From the NCBI GenBank assembly GCA_012064415.1, contig SSNU01000161.1:1-64000 (forward strand): a stretch of 64,000 bases of DNA. Direction: 5' to 3'. This document shows, one piece after another, positions 47,133 to 58,520 of the stretch (within the stretch, counting starts at the first letter, position 1; each line of letters starts with the position of its first letter). The notes beneath the pieces are model-generated. The model was not told where the DNA came from and ran no database searches. It worked only from the letters and a program-made list of their open reading frames with translations. Origin of the DNA: Gyrodactylus bullatarudis (Eukaryota; Platyhelminthes; Monogenea; Gyrodactylidea; Gyrodactylidae). Both the position numbers and the translations under genes were made by a program.

Positions 47133-48770
47133 AGACTGAAAAAACGAAAGTGAAAATCCCTGCTTCGATTTTATTGGAAGATGGTATACTCGAATATTAT
47201 TGGTCGATGAAATTGGAGCAGAGAGGTATAAATATAAATCTGGTTTGACGAAAAATATTATCTTCCCCCCATGATATGTGCAATTGACTGTACAGGAAGA
47301 TTCTACACAGACCCCCCATTTTTTCTGGTCGTTTTCATACTTACTTAGTGTATGGGGGAATTGTGAAATTAGTCACACATAAACCTCTACTATGACGTAA
47401 TGTTTTTTATACTCACACCCTCCTACATTTCTATCCGGCCCTCTTTCCCACTCCTAACATCCATTTCTCACTGATTCCTCCTTGTTATTCCTTAATAATG
47501 CATTATGAAGGCATAAATTATAAAATCAAAAAATTTTATTCGTTAAAATCAAAAACATTATCTCTTCTCTTTTTTTTTTTTGAAATTGAATCATTTATAT
47601 TTATTCATAGAAATGATTTGTACAAATAAGGGAACAGTGAAAGAGTGTTCAATGTGCCCGGTGTGAATGATATTCTTGGAATAAACGTGTTGACTTTATT
47701 TCTTCGATACACCCAAAGCGTTTTTCGAAATTTAAGAAATCCAACAGAAATTCGAAAGATTTTTCTATTTTCTCAGTAAAATCAATGATTTGATTTTGCT
47801 TGTTGATAAATTTAACATGATTGAAACAGTTTATTAATTAGAATTAATACCATTATTTATTCTATTAAGAAATTCTCTAATCCAGTGATGTAAGACTAAA
47901 AGCTTACAAATCACTGGTTTTTCCACTTTTTGACTATATTTTCCCTCTTTTACCTAATTTAAATAACGCTCAGTGCCTAACCATTGAACGAGTTCAATAT
48001 AGGTTTTTACATTCTCTATTCCCTCATATCGACTCGTATAATGCATTAATCTCGGTCTCAGGTCTTAACCCTCTTTGGGTCCGGAGATATGCCTTTTTAG
48101 TCAAAAAATTCTCGGAGTCTTATTCTCTCTCTAATAATAATTATTATCTAAGAAATTCTAAATATTATCTTTTTATAATTTAATTTTTTCAAAATATGAA
48201 TTATCTGATTGTGATGACTTGACCAATCTTAAATTGATCATGTCTCACATCAGGCTAAAAATTGATTACTCTAAGTCTTTGCTTTATTCCTATCTTCATT
48301 AACCAGATGATTTCGAATTTCTTGCAGACCCTAGTCTTCATATTACTATATTGCAATGTTTTACTACATCCAGAGTTTTTGATTTAACATTTTTATTGAA
48401 TCAGATAAACATTATTTTGTATTTGTATTTATCTACTATTATGCATTCAGATTCTCCTTATAAGTTGTATCTATACTTTTATTTTCAATATAAGATTTAT
48501 GTCTAACAAAATAAAAATTATTGTCTGACGACTGACTTCTTCCCATGCTTGCTGAACCATTAGTAAACATTGTTTAAGATTAAAATTTTTCCTCAGATCT
48601 TTTATCTGGGAATTTTCTGAAGTCAATTTTTGAACCATAAATCTTCTATGATGAGATTTAAAAGATCTGATGATTCGAGCGTCTAAAGGTTGACAAACAG
48701 TTAGGAGGTAGATAGTGGAGCTGAAAAATTAATTACCAAGCTTACTTTAATATTCTTCAAATTAATTCCT
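47133..48770. other. no gene recognised; dispersed repeat at 48269-48480
   Basis: 48269-48355 matches 58805-58893 (shared GTCTTTGCTTTATTC and CTTGCAGACCCTAGTCTTCA), with weaker similarity onward to about 48480. A single TTAACCCTC end-like sequence lies at 48065. Otherwise nothing recognisable. Confidence 0.5.
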
Positions 48771-48779
48771 TCAGTGCAA

Positions 48780-49214
48780 AAAACTTATTCTGTCTTTGGA
48801 TTCTTTGAAGCCATGAGCATTTTTGAGAGTTTCTTCTGAGATCAGATCTTTAATCTGTTGAACTATCACACTATGCATTTTCTTCCAACACAAATTCTCT
48901 ACTCTTCTGTAAGAGTTTCGTCAATTCATATATGGAGAAAAATACGTAACCATTCCCATAAACGTCTGTAATTCTTTTACATTCTTTGGATCTTTCATCT
49001 TTTTGAAGCTTTCAACTCTTTCTGGATCCGGTCTTTTACCTTCACTCGTGATGATATTTCCCAGGAATTTAATTTCGCTTTTTGATTTTGTTAGATTTTC
49101 TTTCAAACCATGTTCTTTTAATCTTTCAAATAATTCAACTATTATCTTTCCCAGATTTTCTTCATTTTCGGCGAAACCAAGGATATCGTCCATGTATGTT
49201 CTCACATTTTTCAT
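48780..49214 (-). pseudogene. Ty3/gypsy-type reverse transcriptase fragment
   Basis: The minus-strand frame has the polymerase box TYMDDILGFAEN, then KCEIKFLG-like KSEIKFLGNIITSEGKRPDP and LQTFMGMVTYFSPYM, in the order seen in Ty3/gypsy reverse transcriptases. It continues past a stop and frame change to about 48780. The upstream and downstream domains are missing, so this is a relic. Confidence 0.75.
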
Positions 49215-49275
49215 GTTAGCTGTTATAACACTAAGATGGAATATATAATAGCTCTTTATTAATCACGCTGTTTCA

Positions 49276-49673
49276 CACGAGGTTCTTAGAATTTGAACTG
49301 AACTTGCCGCTCGGTCACGACTCTTCTTTATTTCCGACCCTTTGGTGGACACTTTGTTTTACCATATTAAAAAGAACAATTATAAACTGGGTATTTACCG
49401 TTATGGTCTGTCGGACATGCTATTCTCCTAAAATGGTCTGTCTGAGAATTATTATTTCCGTTATGGTTAGTCAAATAACACGGTGTTATTATAAGGAATA
49501 ATATATATTTCCATTATGGTTTGTTTTTTTCAAGTTTTTTTTCTGTAATAGTAAGTTTTACTAAAATATTTCTTTTATGGTTTCCCCCCTTAATGTTAGG
49601 CCTTGTTTATTTTACTGTTATGGTAGGGGATTACAGTACAGGCAAGTACAGTTCAAATTCTAAGAACTTCGTG
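49276..49673. mobile_element. 398-bp inverted-repeat element with internal tandem motif
   Basis: 33-bp terminal inverted repeats (49276-49308 and 49641-49673, two mismatches) with core GTTCTTAGAATTTGAACTG. The interior repeats a degenerate TTTCCGTTATGGT motif about five times between 49400 and 49625. Noncoding. Family unknown. Confidence 0.7.
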
Positions 49674-50591
49674 TTATTTATTTCCCTAGTATTTATAGTA
49701 TTTTTTTCTTTGGAATTATACATTTTATTTATTATTTACATGAAATATTAATTAATTAAAAATTAATAGTTTATCACAAAATAGATATTCTCGTAAATAT
49801 CCTCAGGCAAATGACATTGTAGACTCATGATAGTTTAACTTTACTATTTCTTCTACTTAAGTTATTGAAATTGCTAAAATTTCATGATATTTCCAATTAA
49901 GCATTTGAACAACAAGATAAGATTTATTATAGTCGTTATAAAGAAGTGATTTTGACAATTTAAGTTCTAATATGAACAGTTATAGCTTTGAGATCATTAA
50001 TCTAAGTTGTGGAGCCAGAAAATTATCTTGAGAAGTGTCAAAATATTTATTCAGACTCAAATACATTTTTAAAATTCTAGTCTAGATTCTATAAAGATCA
50101 CAGATTTGGTCTGGTCTGGTGCAAGATGATGCAGAAGATGGCATTGTTGTAAGAATTATCTCAGATTATAAATTGAGACAAATATTGATTGGTTAATCTC
50201 ATATTTCTTGAGGCCCAATAACCTAAAACTGAATGACGAATCAAATAATCTTCCCAGCTCAATCCATAGATAGTATACTTAAGCATATATATATATCAGA
50301 AGAAATAAGATACAATAGAAATAATGAACTTTGTTTAAGAAACTATGTGTATATTATACACTGTATAAGAAAAAGAAGAAACCTTTTCATTTCATAAATG
50401 TTCACCCCACCTAATCAAGGTGTATTTATATATATATTGTATAATATAGATATTGCTCAGACAAAAAGTATTTAACTAGAAAACCTATGAATATTACTCT
50501 ATAGTACAGTAACAGAATAGGGAAATTTTGGATTAACTGAGCTGAGATTCTGATTCTAGGATAACTTTAGAGCGAGTCATGAATAAACAGA
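49674..50591. other. intergenic, upstream of galactosyltransferase B
   Basis: Very AT-rich, with TA-rich microsatellite-like tracts near 50285-50300 and 50430-50445. No gene seen. Confidence 0.45.
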
Positions 50592-51563
50592 ATGGAGAAG
50601 AAACGATTTTATGAGATACTTGGCCTATTTTTGGTTCTGCAGATAATTATTTTGTACATACTATTGGAACCAGATTCAAGGAAAAAATACTATCTCAATC
50701 AAAAAGATTTAGCAAAAAAGTTTCTCACAAAATCCCAATGGGATTTCCTACTAGCGGCGAATACAACCCTATCAAAAGAAGATGCAGAATTCCCCTCATT
50801 GCAAGAGCTCAATTTTCTCAAAGTCTACCTTGAACAGAACAATGTACCCATCTCTGCAAATGAGACTAGCAAGAGGAAGGTCTTGTTCCTCATTCCCTAC
50901 CGGAAGAGGGCTCTGAACCTCTTGTATTTCCTGTACTACATGCTGACCTATCTCCAGGATCGAGGTGTCTATCACAAGTTCCTGATTGTTGAACAGTCTG
51001 GTGCCAAAAAGTTCCGGCGAGGCAACCTGTTCAACGCAGGGGTACTCTTGGCAGAGGAGAGGTTCCCAGACTTTGATTGCTTCTGTCTGCATGATGTGGA
51101 CAACGTGCCTAAAAAGATTATCACCCATTACAGCTGTCTTGATTTTGGTATAAGCCAACTTATCATTGGTGTTGTCGGTCAAACCGAAAATTCACAACCT
51201 GAAATATTTTTTGAACAGCTATTTGGAGGTGTAACCATGGTCTCAAAAAAAGCATTTTATAAAGTCAACGGTATGAGTAATTCGTTTTCTGGCTGGGGTG
51301 GCGAAGATGACAATTTTAGACGGAGAGCTGATATCGAAAAAATCCCAATTTTCAGAGGAAACCAGTCAATTTTCTACACAATAGATCACCCTGATGACCG
51401 GATTTATGATGAAAGACGATTCGAAAAACAGGAACTTATCTATGTCCAGAATACCTATCGCAAAGACGGCCTCAATTCAGCACTATTTGATCTGTTAGCA
51501 TATGATGAAACCCCAATTTTTTCCAGAGCAATCATCAAAATTCAGAGTGATAATATTCAGTAG
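50592..51563 (+). CDS. beta-1,4-galactosyltransferase family protein B, 323 aa, intronless
   Basis: Paralogue of the gene at 43035, same strand, 7.5 kb apart. An N-terminal membrane anchor at about residues 8-26 is unlike that of A. Then follow the same GT7 motifs: FLIPYRKRALNL, LHDVDN, FGGVTMV, SGWGGEDDNF, IDHPDD and KDGLNS. The block 50737-51103 is identical to A at all 367 bases; a second patch (51268-51319) differs at only two bases. The rest is clearly diverged, which points to gene conversion. Same activity is expected; a different stem may alter localisation. Confidence 0.9.
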   Translation: MEKKRFYEILGLFLVLQIIILYILLEPDSRKKYYLNQKDLAKKFLTKSQWDFLLAANTTLSKEDAEFPSLQELNFLKVYLEQNNVPISANETSKRKVLFLIPYRKRALNLLYFLYYMLTYLQDRGVYHKFLIVEQSGAKKFRRGNLFNAGVLLAEERFPDFDCFCLHDVDNVPKKIITHYSCLDFGISQLIIGVVGQTENSQPEIFFEQLFGGVTMVSKKAFYKVNGMSNSFSGWGGEDDNFRRRADIEKIPIFRGNQSIFYTIDHPDDRIYDERRFEKQELIYVQNTYRKDGLNSALFDLLAYDETPIFSRAIIKIQSDNIQ

Positions 51564-52495
51564 ACATTCATGAATTTTCAAATAAATGATAAATAGAACG
51601 AAAAATGAAAAACGCTTAGTATAGTGCTAAATCGGAACTTACATTCTATCAGAAGAATTCAAGTTTAAGTAATTTTGTACATTTCCCTGCAAAAGACAGG
51701 CCCGGCAAAATATACCAAAATTACATAAATGCGGTTATTTGTAAAATATCACAAATTTATTGATTTTTAATATTGAGTGAGATTATTATTCATGCAATGA
51801 CAATCTCTTACTTGATTATGAGATATTTTGAGACTGATAACACCTTGCAATAAACTCAGCTATACATCCATTTTAGGGAAAGACAACAATATTAATAAAT
51901 TATTTATTGAGTTGATGAAAAAAAGGATGAGAGTAAATTAATACAGTAGTGTAGAACTGTATTGTAAAGTCAACTTTGAATCTTGACAAAATCCATAGTA
52001 AAAAATAAATATAGTGATGATCAGACTGGTAAAATTTTTCGACATTTTCGATCTTGATCCCATATTTTTGGATTTACTTTTGATCTAAACTTCAATGATG
52101 AGAGTGATCAGAAAAGAATTGTTGAAGAAATCAATTTTCAAGCGACTCATATGAGATAGTTTCTATGGTATTTGGAATTTTGTCGGAAATAACAATTTAT
52201 TCATTTATCCAAAGACTTGCCTAGACACATTGCATCAAGAATTTTTTAAATTACACAAGATAGCTCCCCGCATGTTCAAGAATGATGAAATTATTTAAGG
52301 AAATCCGAATTGAAAGTCACAATGAAAAAATATTTGAAAAAAATTTAATTTCAAGTTATTTTCAAAGATATCTGGTCTGCTACAATTCTTTCCATCTCAC
52401 CTGTAGATATTGTAGATATTTTACTATTTTAGTAAATCTATTTTATTTCAATTACGTCATTAAATCTTGCATTATTCCAGCAGAATGGTTAAATA
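51564..52495. other. intergenic between galactosyltransferase B and piggyBac ends
   Basis: No recognisable gene or repeat. Short open frames here lack protein-like composition. Confidence 0.45.
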
Positions 52496-52563
52496 TTAAC
52501 CCTTCCGAAGCCATTGTACCATTGGGAGGAGAACATTGTTCCTTTCTCATTAATGATTATGTT
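52496..52563 (+). repeat. solo piggyBac-like left end
   Basis: TTAACCCTTCCGAAGCC at 52496 is a one-mismatch copy of the full element's left end, followed by CATTGTACC, 68 bp upstream of it. Probably the remnant of an earlier insertion or a nested copy. Confidence 0.6.
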
Positions 52564-52567
52564 TTAA

Positions 52568-54992
52568 CCCTTCCGTAGCCATTGTACCCTGGAGGGAAAA
52601 TTGCATTCAAAATGCATTTTTAGATCGAAAATTTGCATTTTCACAAAAAGTTTTATTCTCATTTTATCATTTAAGAAATGCTCTTTAAGATGATATAAAA
52701 ACCAACTATATTTTTGATTTAAAAAAATTTACATTGAAAATCGGAAAATTCAAAAAATAATTTTTTCCAAAATTGGATATATTGAATGAATTGTAAAAAT
52801 TCTTATCGAAATAATGAAGAGTAGAAAAAAATCATCTAAATAATATAGCTTTTCTTTTACATGTTCCTGCAATAATCAACTTTATATCTTATTTCGTTGC
52901 AGAGATATTCTTTATTGAAATCTTGTTCCCATGGGGGTACACTGGCATCCCCAAGAACTATAATAGTAATTATTTTTCAATAATTTTATGAAAAAACCAT
53001 CAATAATCTCAATTTTAAATGTAAGTTTTATTAGCATAGTTTCTAATCGTATTAATTATACGTATAATACTTGAAAAATTAAAATATTTTAAATTAAATA
53101 TATTATTTTCATCATTCATGAATCCCTTAGAAACATTGAGAATTTTTAAAAACCTAAACTAATGACAGGGTCTTTTCTTTAACCAATAAGAATATTCTGA
53201 TTAAAGAATATTATCGAAATAAGTACAATTATCATCATATAGGAGTTTATTTCATTGCAAATAATGAGTCTCATTGATAATATCAACCCTGATGTCAGTG
53301 CTATGGAGGATTGTGAATCAGACGAATCCTGCTTGGAAATACAAGAGGATTTACTTTCTGATGAAGAAGAAATCATTTATACCCACAACAGGACACTGAA
53401 GTGGGAAAAGAGAGATATGAAGGAACCCATAACTGATTTCAGATCACCTCCCGAATTGGACCGATCAAGCAGAACAGTTCTAGAATGTTTTCAAGAATTC
53501 ATCACTGACGAGATGCTAGATCTTTGCTTGGAAGAGAGTGAGAAATATGCATTGCAGAACTCAGGCCAAAGTTTAAACTTGACCAAACAAGAGCTCCGTC
53601 AGATAATTGGCATGCATATCTTAATGGGAATAATTCGACTGCCTGCTGTCTGTATGTATTGGGAAAGTGACACGAGAATAGACAATATTGCATCAGTAAT
53701 GAGCCGAAACAGATATCGTAAAATCGTTGGAAATCTTCATTTTACTGATAATCTCATGGCTACAGAAGAAACGAAGAGAGACAAAATTTGGAAGATTAGA
53801 AAATGGGTTGATATGTTCAATATGTCTTGCATTACTTCAAGAGATCCAGATGAATTTCAATTGATTGTTGAACTGATGATTCCAACAAAAGGTAAATCCA
53901 TTAGATAACATTTTTAGGAAAATTTTGTCCAGTACGACAGTACATAAAAGGTAAACCCAATCCCTGGGGAATAAAAGTGTGGGCTCGTTGTGTACCCGAT
54001 GGATATATCTACGAATTTCATCCGTATCAAGGGGCAAATAATGAAAAGTATCGAATAGGTCTTGGTGGTGATGTTGTATTTAAGCTCATTGCAAACCTTC
54101 CTGATCATCAAAATTTCAAAATATTTGCTGATAATTTTTTTTCAAGTGTAGACCTGGTTTATGAGCTCAATAAAAGAGGCTTCCAGTACACAGGAACAAT
54201 AAGACCTAACAGGCTACCTAAAATAAATTTCAGGAACGATAAAGATTTGTCAAAAGCTGAGAAAAAGTTTGACGTTCGTAGTGAGAGAAAAAGTAATATC
54301 CTCATTATGAAATGGATGGACAAGAGAGCAGTACATGTAATCTCCTCATACTCATCAGCCGAGCCTGGGGTCCTTAAAAAAGTTTATGAAAAAAAGAGCA
54401 AATCCTTCAAGACCGTGGAGAAGCCCAAAGTTATTTCCCTATACAACAAATTCATGGGTGGTGTTGATCTACACGACTCCTTAGTTGCTCGTTATAGGCC
54501 ATCATATAAATGTCAAAAGTGGTACTTATATATATTTTGGCAAACTATAGTTAGTGCTGGAGTTAACTCTTATGTATTATATAAAAATAGCTTCATAAAC
54601 AGAGGAGGTGATCCTAAAAAAGTTTTATCCAGAAGAAAATTTCTTGCTGATCTCGCAATTACTCTGATGAACTCTAGTCAATCGTTAAAAAGAGGTCGTC
54701 CAACTCTAGAGGATTCAAATATAGAAGAACCACTTGCTAAGAAGAAGTTAAATTGTGTTTTGTTCAGAACCGTGAATGTTTCACAAAATACCATAAATAA
54801 AATATTTCTATTTAAAAATTATTTTGTCGCTTACAAGTAGATTGATCTTAGGCATGCCGTTGTACCCTCTTGGGAACATGAAATATTTTTAAAACTATAA
54901 GTCTTAGAAAAAAAACTAATTGTACCATTGAATTCAGAAACTTTGATTTGGTCAAGATAACATAAAAAAAAATTTCCCTGGCTACGGAAGGG
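52568..54992 (+). mobile_element. full-length piggyBac-like DNA transposon, 2425 bp
   Basis: Flanked by TTAA at 52564-52567 and 54993-54996. Terminal inverted repeats CCCTTCCGTAGCC and GGCTACGGAAGGG are perfect over 13 bp. Subterminal TTGTACCCT motifs occur near both ends. It carries one transposase gene in plus orientation. The intact ends and uninterrupted frame suggest a recent insertion. Confidence 0.9.
53264..54840 (+). CDS. piggyBac-like transposase, about 516 aa, 26-nt intron
   Basis: Exons 53264-53891 and 53918-54840, joined in frame across a 26-nt GT..AG intron. The acidic N-terminus is followed by the DDE_Tnp_1_7 fold: MGIIRLPAVCMYWESD, RYRKIVGNLHFTDN, MIPTKGKFCPVRQYI, FADNFFSS and NKFMGGVDLHD. 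The second catalytic Asp (about residue 281) and the Asp pair three residues apart (about 393 and 396) are present. The first catalytic Asp, which should precede Glu just before MIPTKGK, is Val (about residue 202, codon GTT). The C-terminal cysteine-rich zinc domain of canonical piggyBac is not visible. ATG 53264 is chosen as the first in-frame ATG. Confidence 0.9.
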
Positions 54993-54996
54993 TTAA

Positions 54997-55439
54997 AGAA
55001 TTTGAAAATAATTTATTCTGAAAGAAAAACTAATAATCTTTTGAATGAGTTATGGATAATTTAGCAACTATGAATTATCGAGGGATATGCTAGTTTAAAC
55101 ATCACAAAAATTTTCAAAAAACTATAGAGAAAGTTTTTTTTGAAAACCCATAAGCAGAGATGAAGGAAAAAAAAGGAAGAAACTTTTAGCAAGTAACCCG
55201 TAGAATTCAAATATGTGATCAGCTTGACAATATATCATAAGATTAAAAAGTAAGCCGAATTTTTAGTCGAAAAATAGTCATTTTTCCAGCAAATATCTTC
55301 TAAACTAAAAGTAAGTTTATTAAAATTGTATATTCGTTATCAGCGTATTCTTAAACTCTAGAATAACCCTTGAAAAAATTACCTCAGATTACAGACCTAT
55401 TTAAAATCGACCTTTTTTTCTATTCCTAAATAATGTGTG
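54997..55439. other. intergenic, no gene recognised
   Basis: AT-rich spacer between the piggyBac element and the LINE relic. No motif identified. Confidence 0.4.
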
Positions 55440-55905
55440 TATTAATGCTAAACTCAGATCTATTGATCTGGAAAATCTAGATCCTCAACAACACGGTTTT
55501 GTGCCCTCCCAAAGCTCTGCTAAAAACCATGTACCTGCTATTGTCATCTTTGTAGATAAAGCATTTAATGATGTTAATCCCTTTATCTTACTCTCATATT
55601 CCTTTTAAAAATAGATCCCAATATGTCTCATTCAAAAAAGCTAAATCTCAACCTACGAAAATCACATCTCGATTAGGATACACTATTGGACAAACCTTGC
55701 ATTCTCTCGAACTGTACCCTCCTCACAAGATATAACCTATCAAAAATATGCAGATGATATAAAAATACTTTGCCCTATCAAAAGAGACATTGAATTCATC
55801 CAAAATGAAAGCAATCACTTTAGTGCTACCCTTGGCCAAATCGGGCTTTCACACAATCACATCAAGACTAAAATCATAAACTTACACTTTCTTGATTCTG
55901 GGTAA
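55440..55905 (+). pseudogene. LINE-like reverse transcriptase relic
   Basis: Broken frames read QQHGFVPSQSSAKNHV, then FVDKAFNDVNPF (palm Asp region) and, after a deletion, YQKYADDIKILCPI (the YADD catalytic box). This is the order of non-LTR reverse transcriptase motifs, with several hundred bases missing and frame changes. Nonfunctional. Confidence 0.65.
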
Positions 55906-56753
55906 TAATATTAGCTGACTGAATTAATTTTTACTATAATAATATCATAATGAAGGTTCTTAAACTTTATGATTTCTAATACATTTTTTATCAAACAATC
56001 CAATTGTGTAGGGTCCGGAATTGAGACTTTTTATACAGTGCCCTTCGGAACTCATGGATTCCAGAGAAATTCAGCCAATAGTATTAATTTTTCGTAAGGA
56101 TTTTAATAGTTGGTTAAATTTGTTACCGGGTTTCAGGAATGAAAAGTTAGTGATCTAAATATAAATTTCTTCTCATCATCAGTTACATGATTTTAATTCA
56201 AGAAAAGAAGTCCTTCAAATATTCCTTACTATAAGACTATAGACGTAACTTAAGAAATGAAAAATCGTTAGTATGAAGGTGAATTGGATTTTTTTTCGTT
56301 TTCTGGAAGGACCAACTCTACTCTAGGAATCCCTAGTAAGGATGAGCATGTCAAAAACATGTCAGAAAGGCATACTTTTTTGTGAGTACTCTCTTTCCGT
56401 TAGTCTATCAATAGTAACAAGATTAACGGTAACATATATATACTATTAGAAAAGGAAAATCAATATGGTAGATGAAAAGAACAGTGAAAAAAAATCTCCC
56501 ATGGAAGATCCAAAGATAAGTTTTCTCAAATAAAAGTCTAGCTCTTAGGTAACTATTTTTAAAATAGAAACTCAACTTCTGGTATTCTAACCTTGATATT
56601 TATTATTCCAAGAGAAAGTTATTTTTGACACTATTCTATTGCATCAACTATAAAACTAATGTACCTGAAATTAAAAGAAAATTCAATTTTACTGGAAATT
56701 ACTAAATATAAAAGCATCTAAAGTTTTTTTAGCATTCAGAAAGAAATTTTTAT
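55906..56753. other. intergenic, 5' flank of Shisa-like gene 1
   Basis: No gene or clear repeat seen. Putative promoter region, but no element can be named. Confidence 0.4.
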
Positions 56754-58012
56754 ATGAGACATTTTTACTTTCTGATAGTACTGACTGGATTATTTTGTCA
56801 TTCGATAAATGGTGAGTCTAGAATTTTAAATTAACCCCTTCAATCCCAGAGGTCGTATACGGTCGTATACAACCATTACGATCAAAATTTATTCTACTCT
56901 AATGTTTTTAATATTTTATTAAATAGCAAAAGTTTAAGATGTGATTCTCGATATTTCGAAAATTTTGGTTTTTGCTCATTATCTCAGCTCACAGACAGCC
57001 ATTTTTTTAAATACCATATTCGTGATCACTGATCAGCGTTAAATTTTACATCAGAATTTTATAACTAGAGATTCTCTAGTAGAGAAAAAGAGCCAGACCC
57101 TTTTGCTATTAGTGAAGATCAGGATAGAGAAGAGACTTAGAGTAATCAATTTTTTTTGTTATACCTGACAACAAGTTAAGCGTTGTGTATTACCTCTATA
57201 AAGATTACTTTATTATTTTGTAATTATCAATTTTATTTAAATATAAGAAATTCGTCTAACAAAAAAAAAATGTTATATGAGATAAAAACCAACCAAGTGG
57301 TACTTTATATTAGAGATTTCATAAAGATAAAAGATTGATATACTTATAAATTACACTTGTGCACCAGTTTTCGTGCCTGAGAATGTGCACACCCCATTTT
57401 TCATGTCTTTCAAAACTAAAATTAATCATCAACCTACTAAGAAGTAGGACAAGTATACGAATAAAATAAGTTTTAATATATCTCTTAGATAGATCAGATA
57501 ACAGACCTATAACTTATGAAATTTATTCTGATCTACCTTATAGTCTATAAGGAAAAGGGCTTCATAATGATCAATGTCAATTAGCCTTTATGATCTTGGC
57601 TAATGTTCAGTTTAGGAACTATGATCTTTAAGTAATCTCAATTTGGGTTACTTAAATCAACGTGAATCATGATATTTTTTCAATCCTTATACATAGGAAT
57701 CGAAGAGTGCTTGGATTACTATGAAGGTGTCAAGGATGTGAAAAAATTATGCTTTGGAATGTGTTGTGGCAACGAAACATATCGATATTGCTGCTCCAAT
57801 TGTAATGAGAGATTTGACAATACTGAAAATTATTGTTCAACGCGATTTGTTATTCAGGGGTAAGTTTACCTACTGTTTTATGATAAAACATAAAGCTACT
57901 TAGAAGTAGATCGGATTAAATTAAAATAAATTGTATTTTTAGAGTGTTGGGAGGCCTTGGCTTACTAGCCTGCTTTCTTTTTTGTTGTGTTATCTTCATA
58001 AAATCTGTTTAA
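56754..58012 (+). CDS. Shisa-like small membrane protein 1, 96 aa
   Basis: Exons 56754-56811, 57697-57859, 57943-58012; phases 1 and 2 agree and total 291 nt. Signal peptide MRHFYFLIVLTGLFCHS at residues 1-17. A cysteine-rich domain follows (ECLDYYEG, LCFGMCCGNETYRYCCSNC), the pattern of Shisa N-terminal domains. A single transmembrane helix (GGLGLLACFLFCCVIFI) lies near the C-terminus with only three residues after it. Shisa proteins act in the ER or at the membrane on receptor trafficking, but this protein lacks the long Pro-rich cytoplasmic tail of vertebrate Shisas, so its role is unknown. Tandem paralogue at 59588. Confidence 0.78.
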
Positions 58013-58199
58013 TCAATGAGAGCAAAATACAATACCTGTACTGTAACGCATTTATCAAGGTTTTAAATTTTGTAAATTTTAAATTTATTTCAATATTTCA
58101 TTGAAAAATAAAAACTTGATATTTGAAGGATAAATTTTTATTTCCATATTGACTAACATAGTATTTAGAACTTATATCGGAAAAGAGTGATCCGGACAC

Positions 58200-58520
58200 A
58201 TTCAGTTTAATTCAGATTATTTTAAAGGAAACTTCCTCTCCAATCACGAACGAAATTAGTGGACAATTTTTCGATATTAGAGGAATCGTTGACAAAATTA
58301 GTGGACAAGTTCCCATAATAAGAAAAATTGAAGATGTTATCAAATGAGTTTATCGAAATTAGCGTACATTTTCTCGAATTTAGTGGAATGCTTAAACAAA
58401 ATTACAGGTTAGGATCTATTCAAATATAGTGGACAGTTTATCGAAATGAAGACACTTTATTTCGTCTTTAGTGGACAGTTTTTCGAAATTACAGTCAGTT
58501 GCGAAACTCATTGGCCATCC
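58200..58520. repeat. degenerate tandem repeat of an AATTAGTGGACAGTTTTTCGA-like unit
   Basis: About eight imperfect copies of a 20-60-nt unit built on ATTAGTGGACA and TTTCGAAATTA. Spacing is irregular. Lies between the two Shisa-like genes. Noncoding, since frames are closed. Confidence 0.6.

Noticed and set aside
58200..58520. CRISPR-like array
   Set aside because: Units are imperfect and irregularly spaced, without uniform repeats and spacers; the genome is eukaryotic. Annotated as a degenerate tandem repeat.
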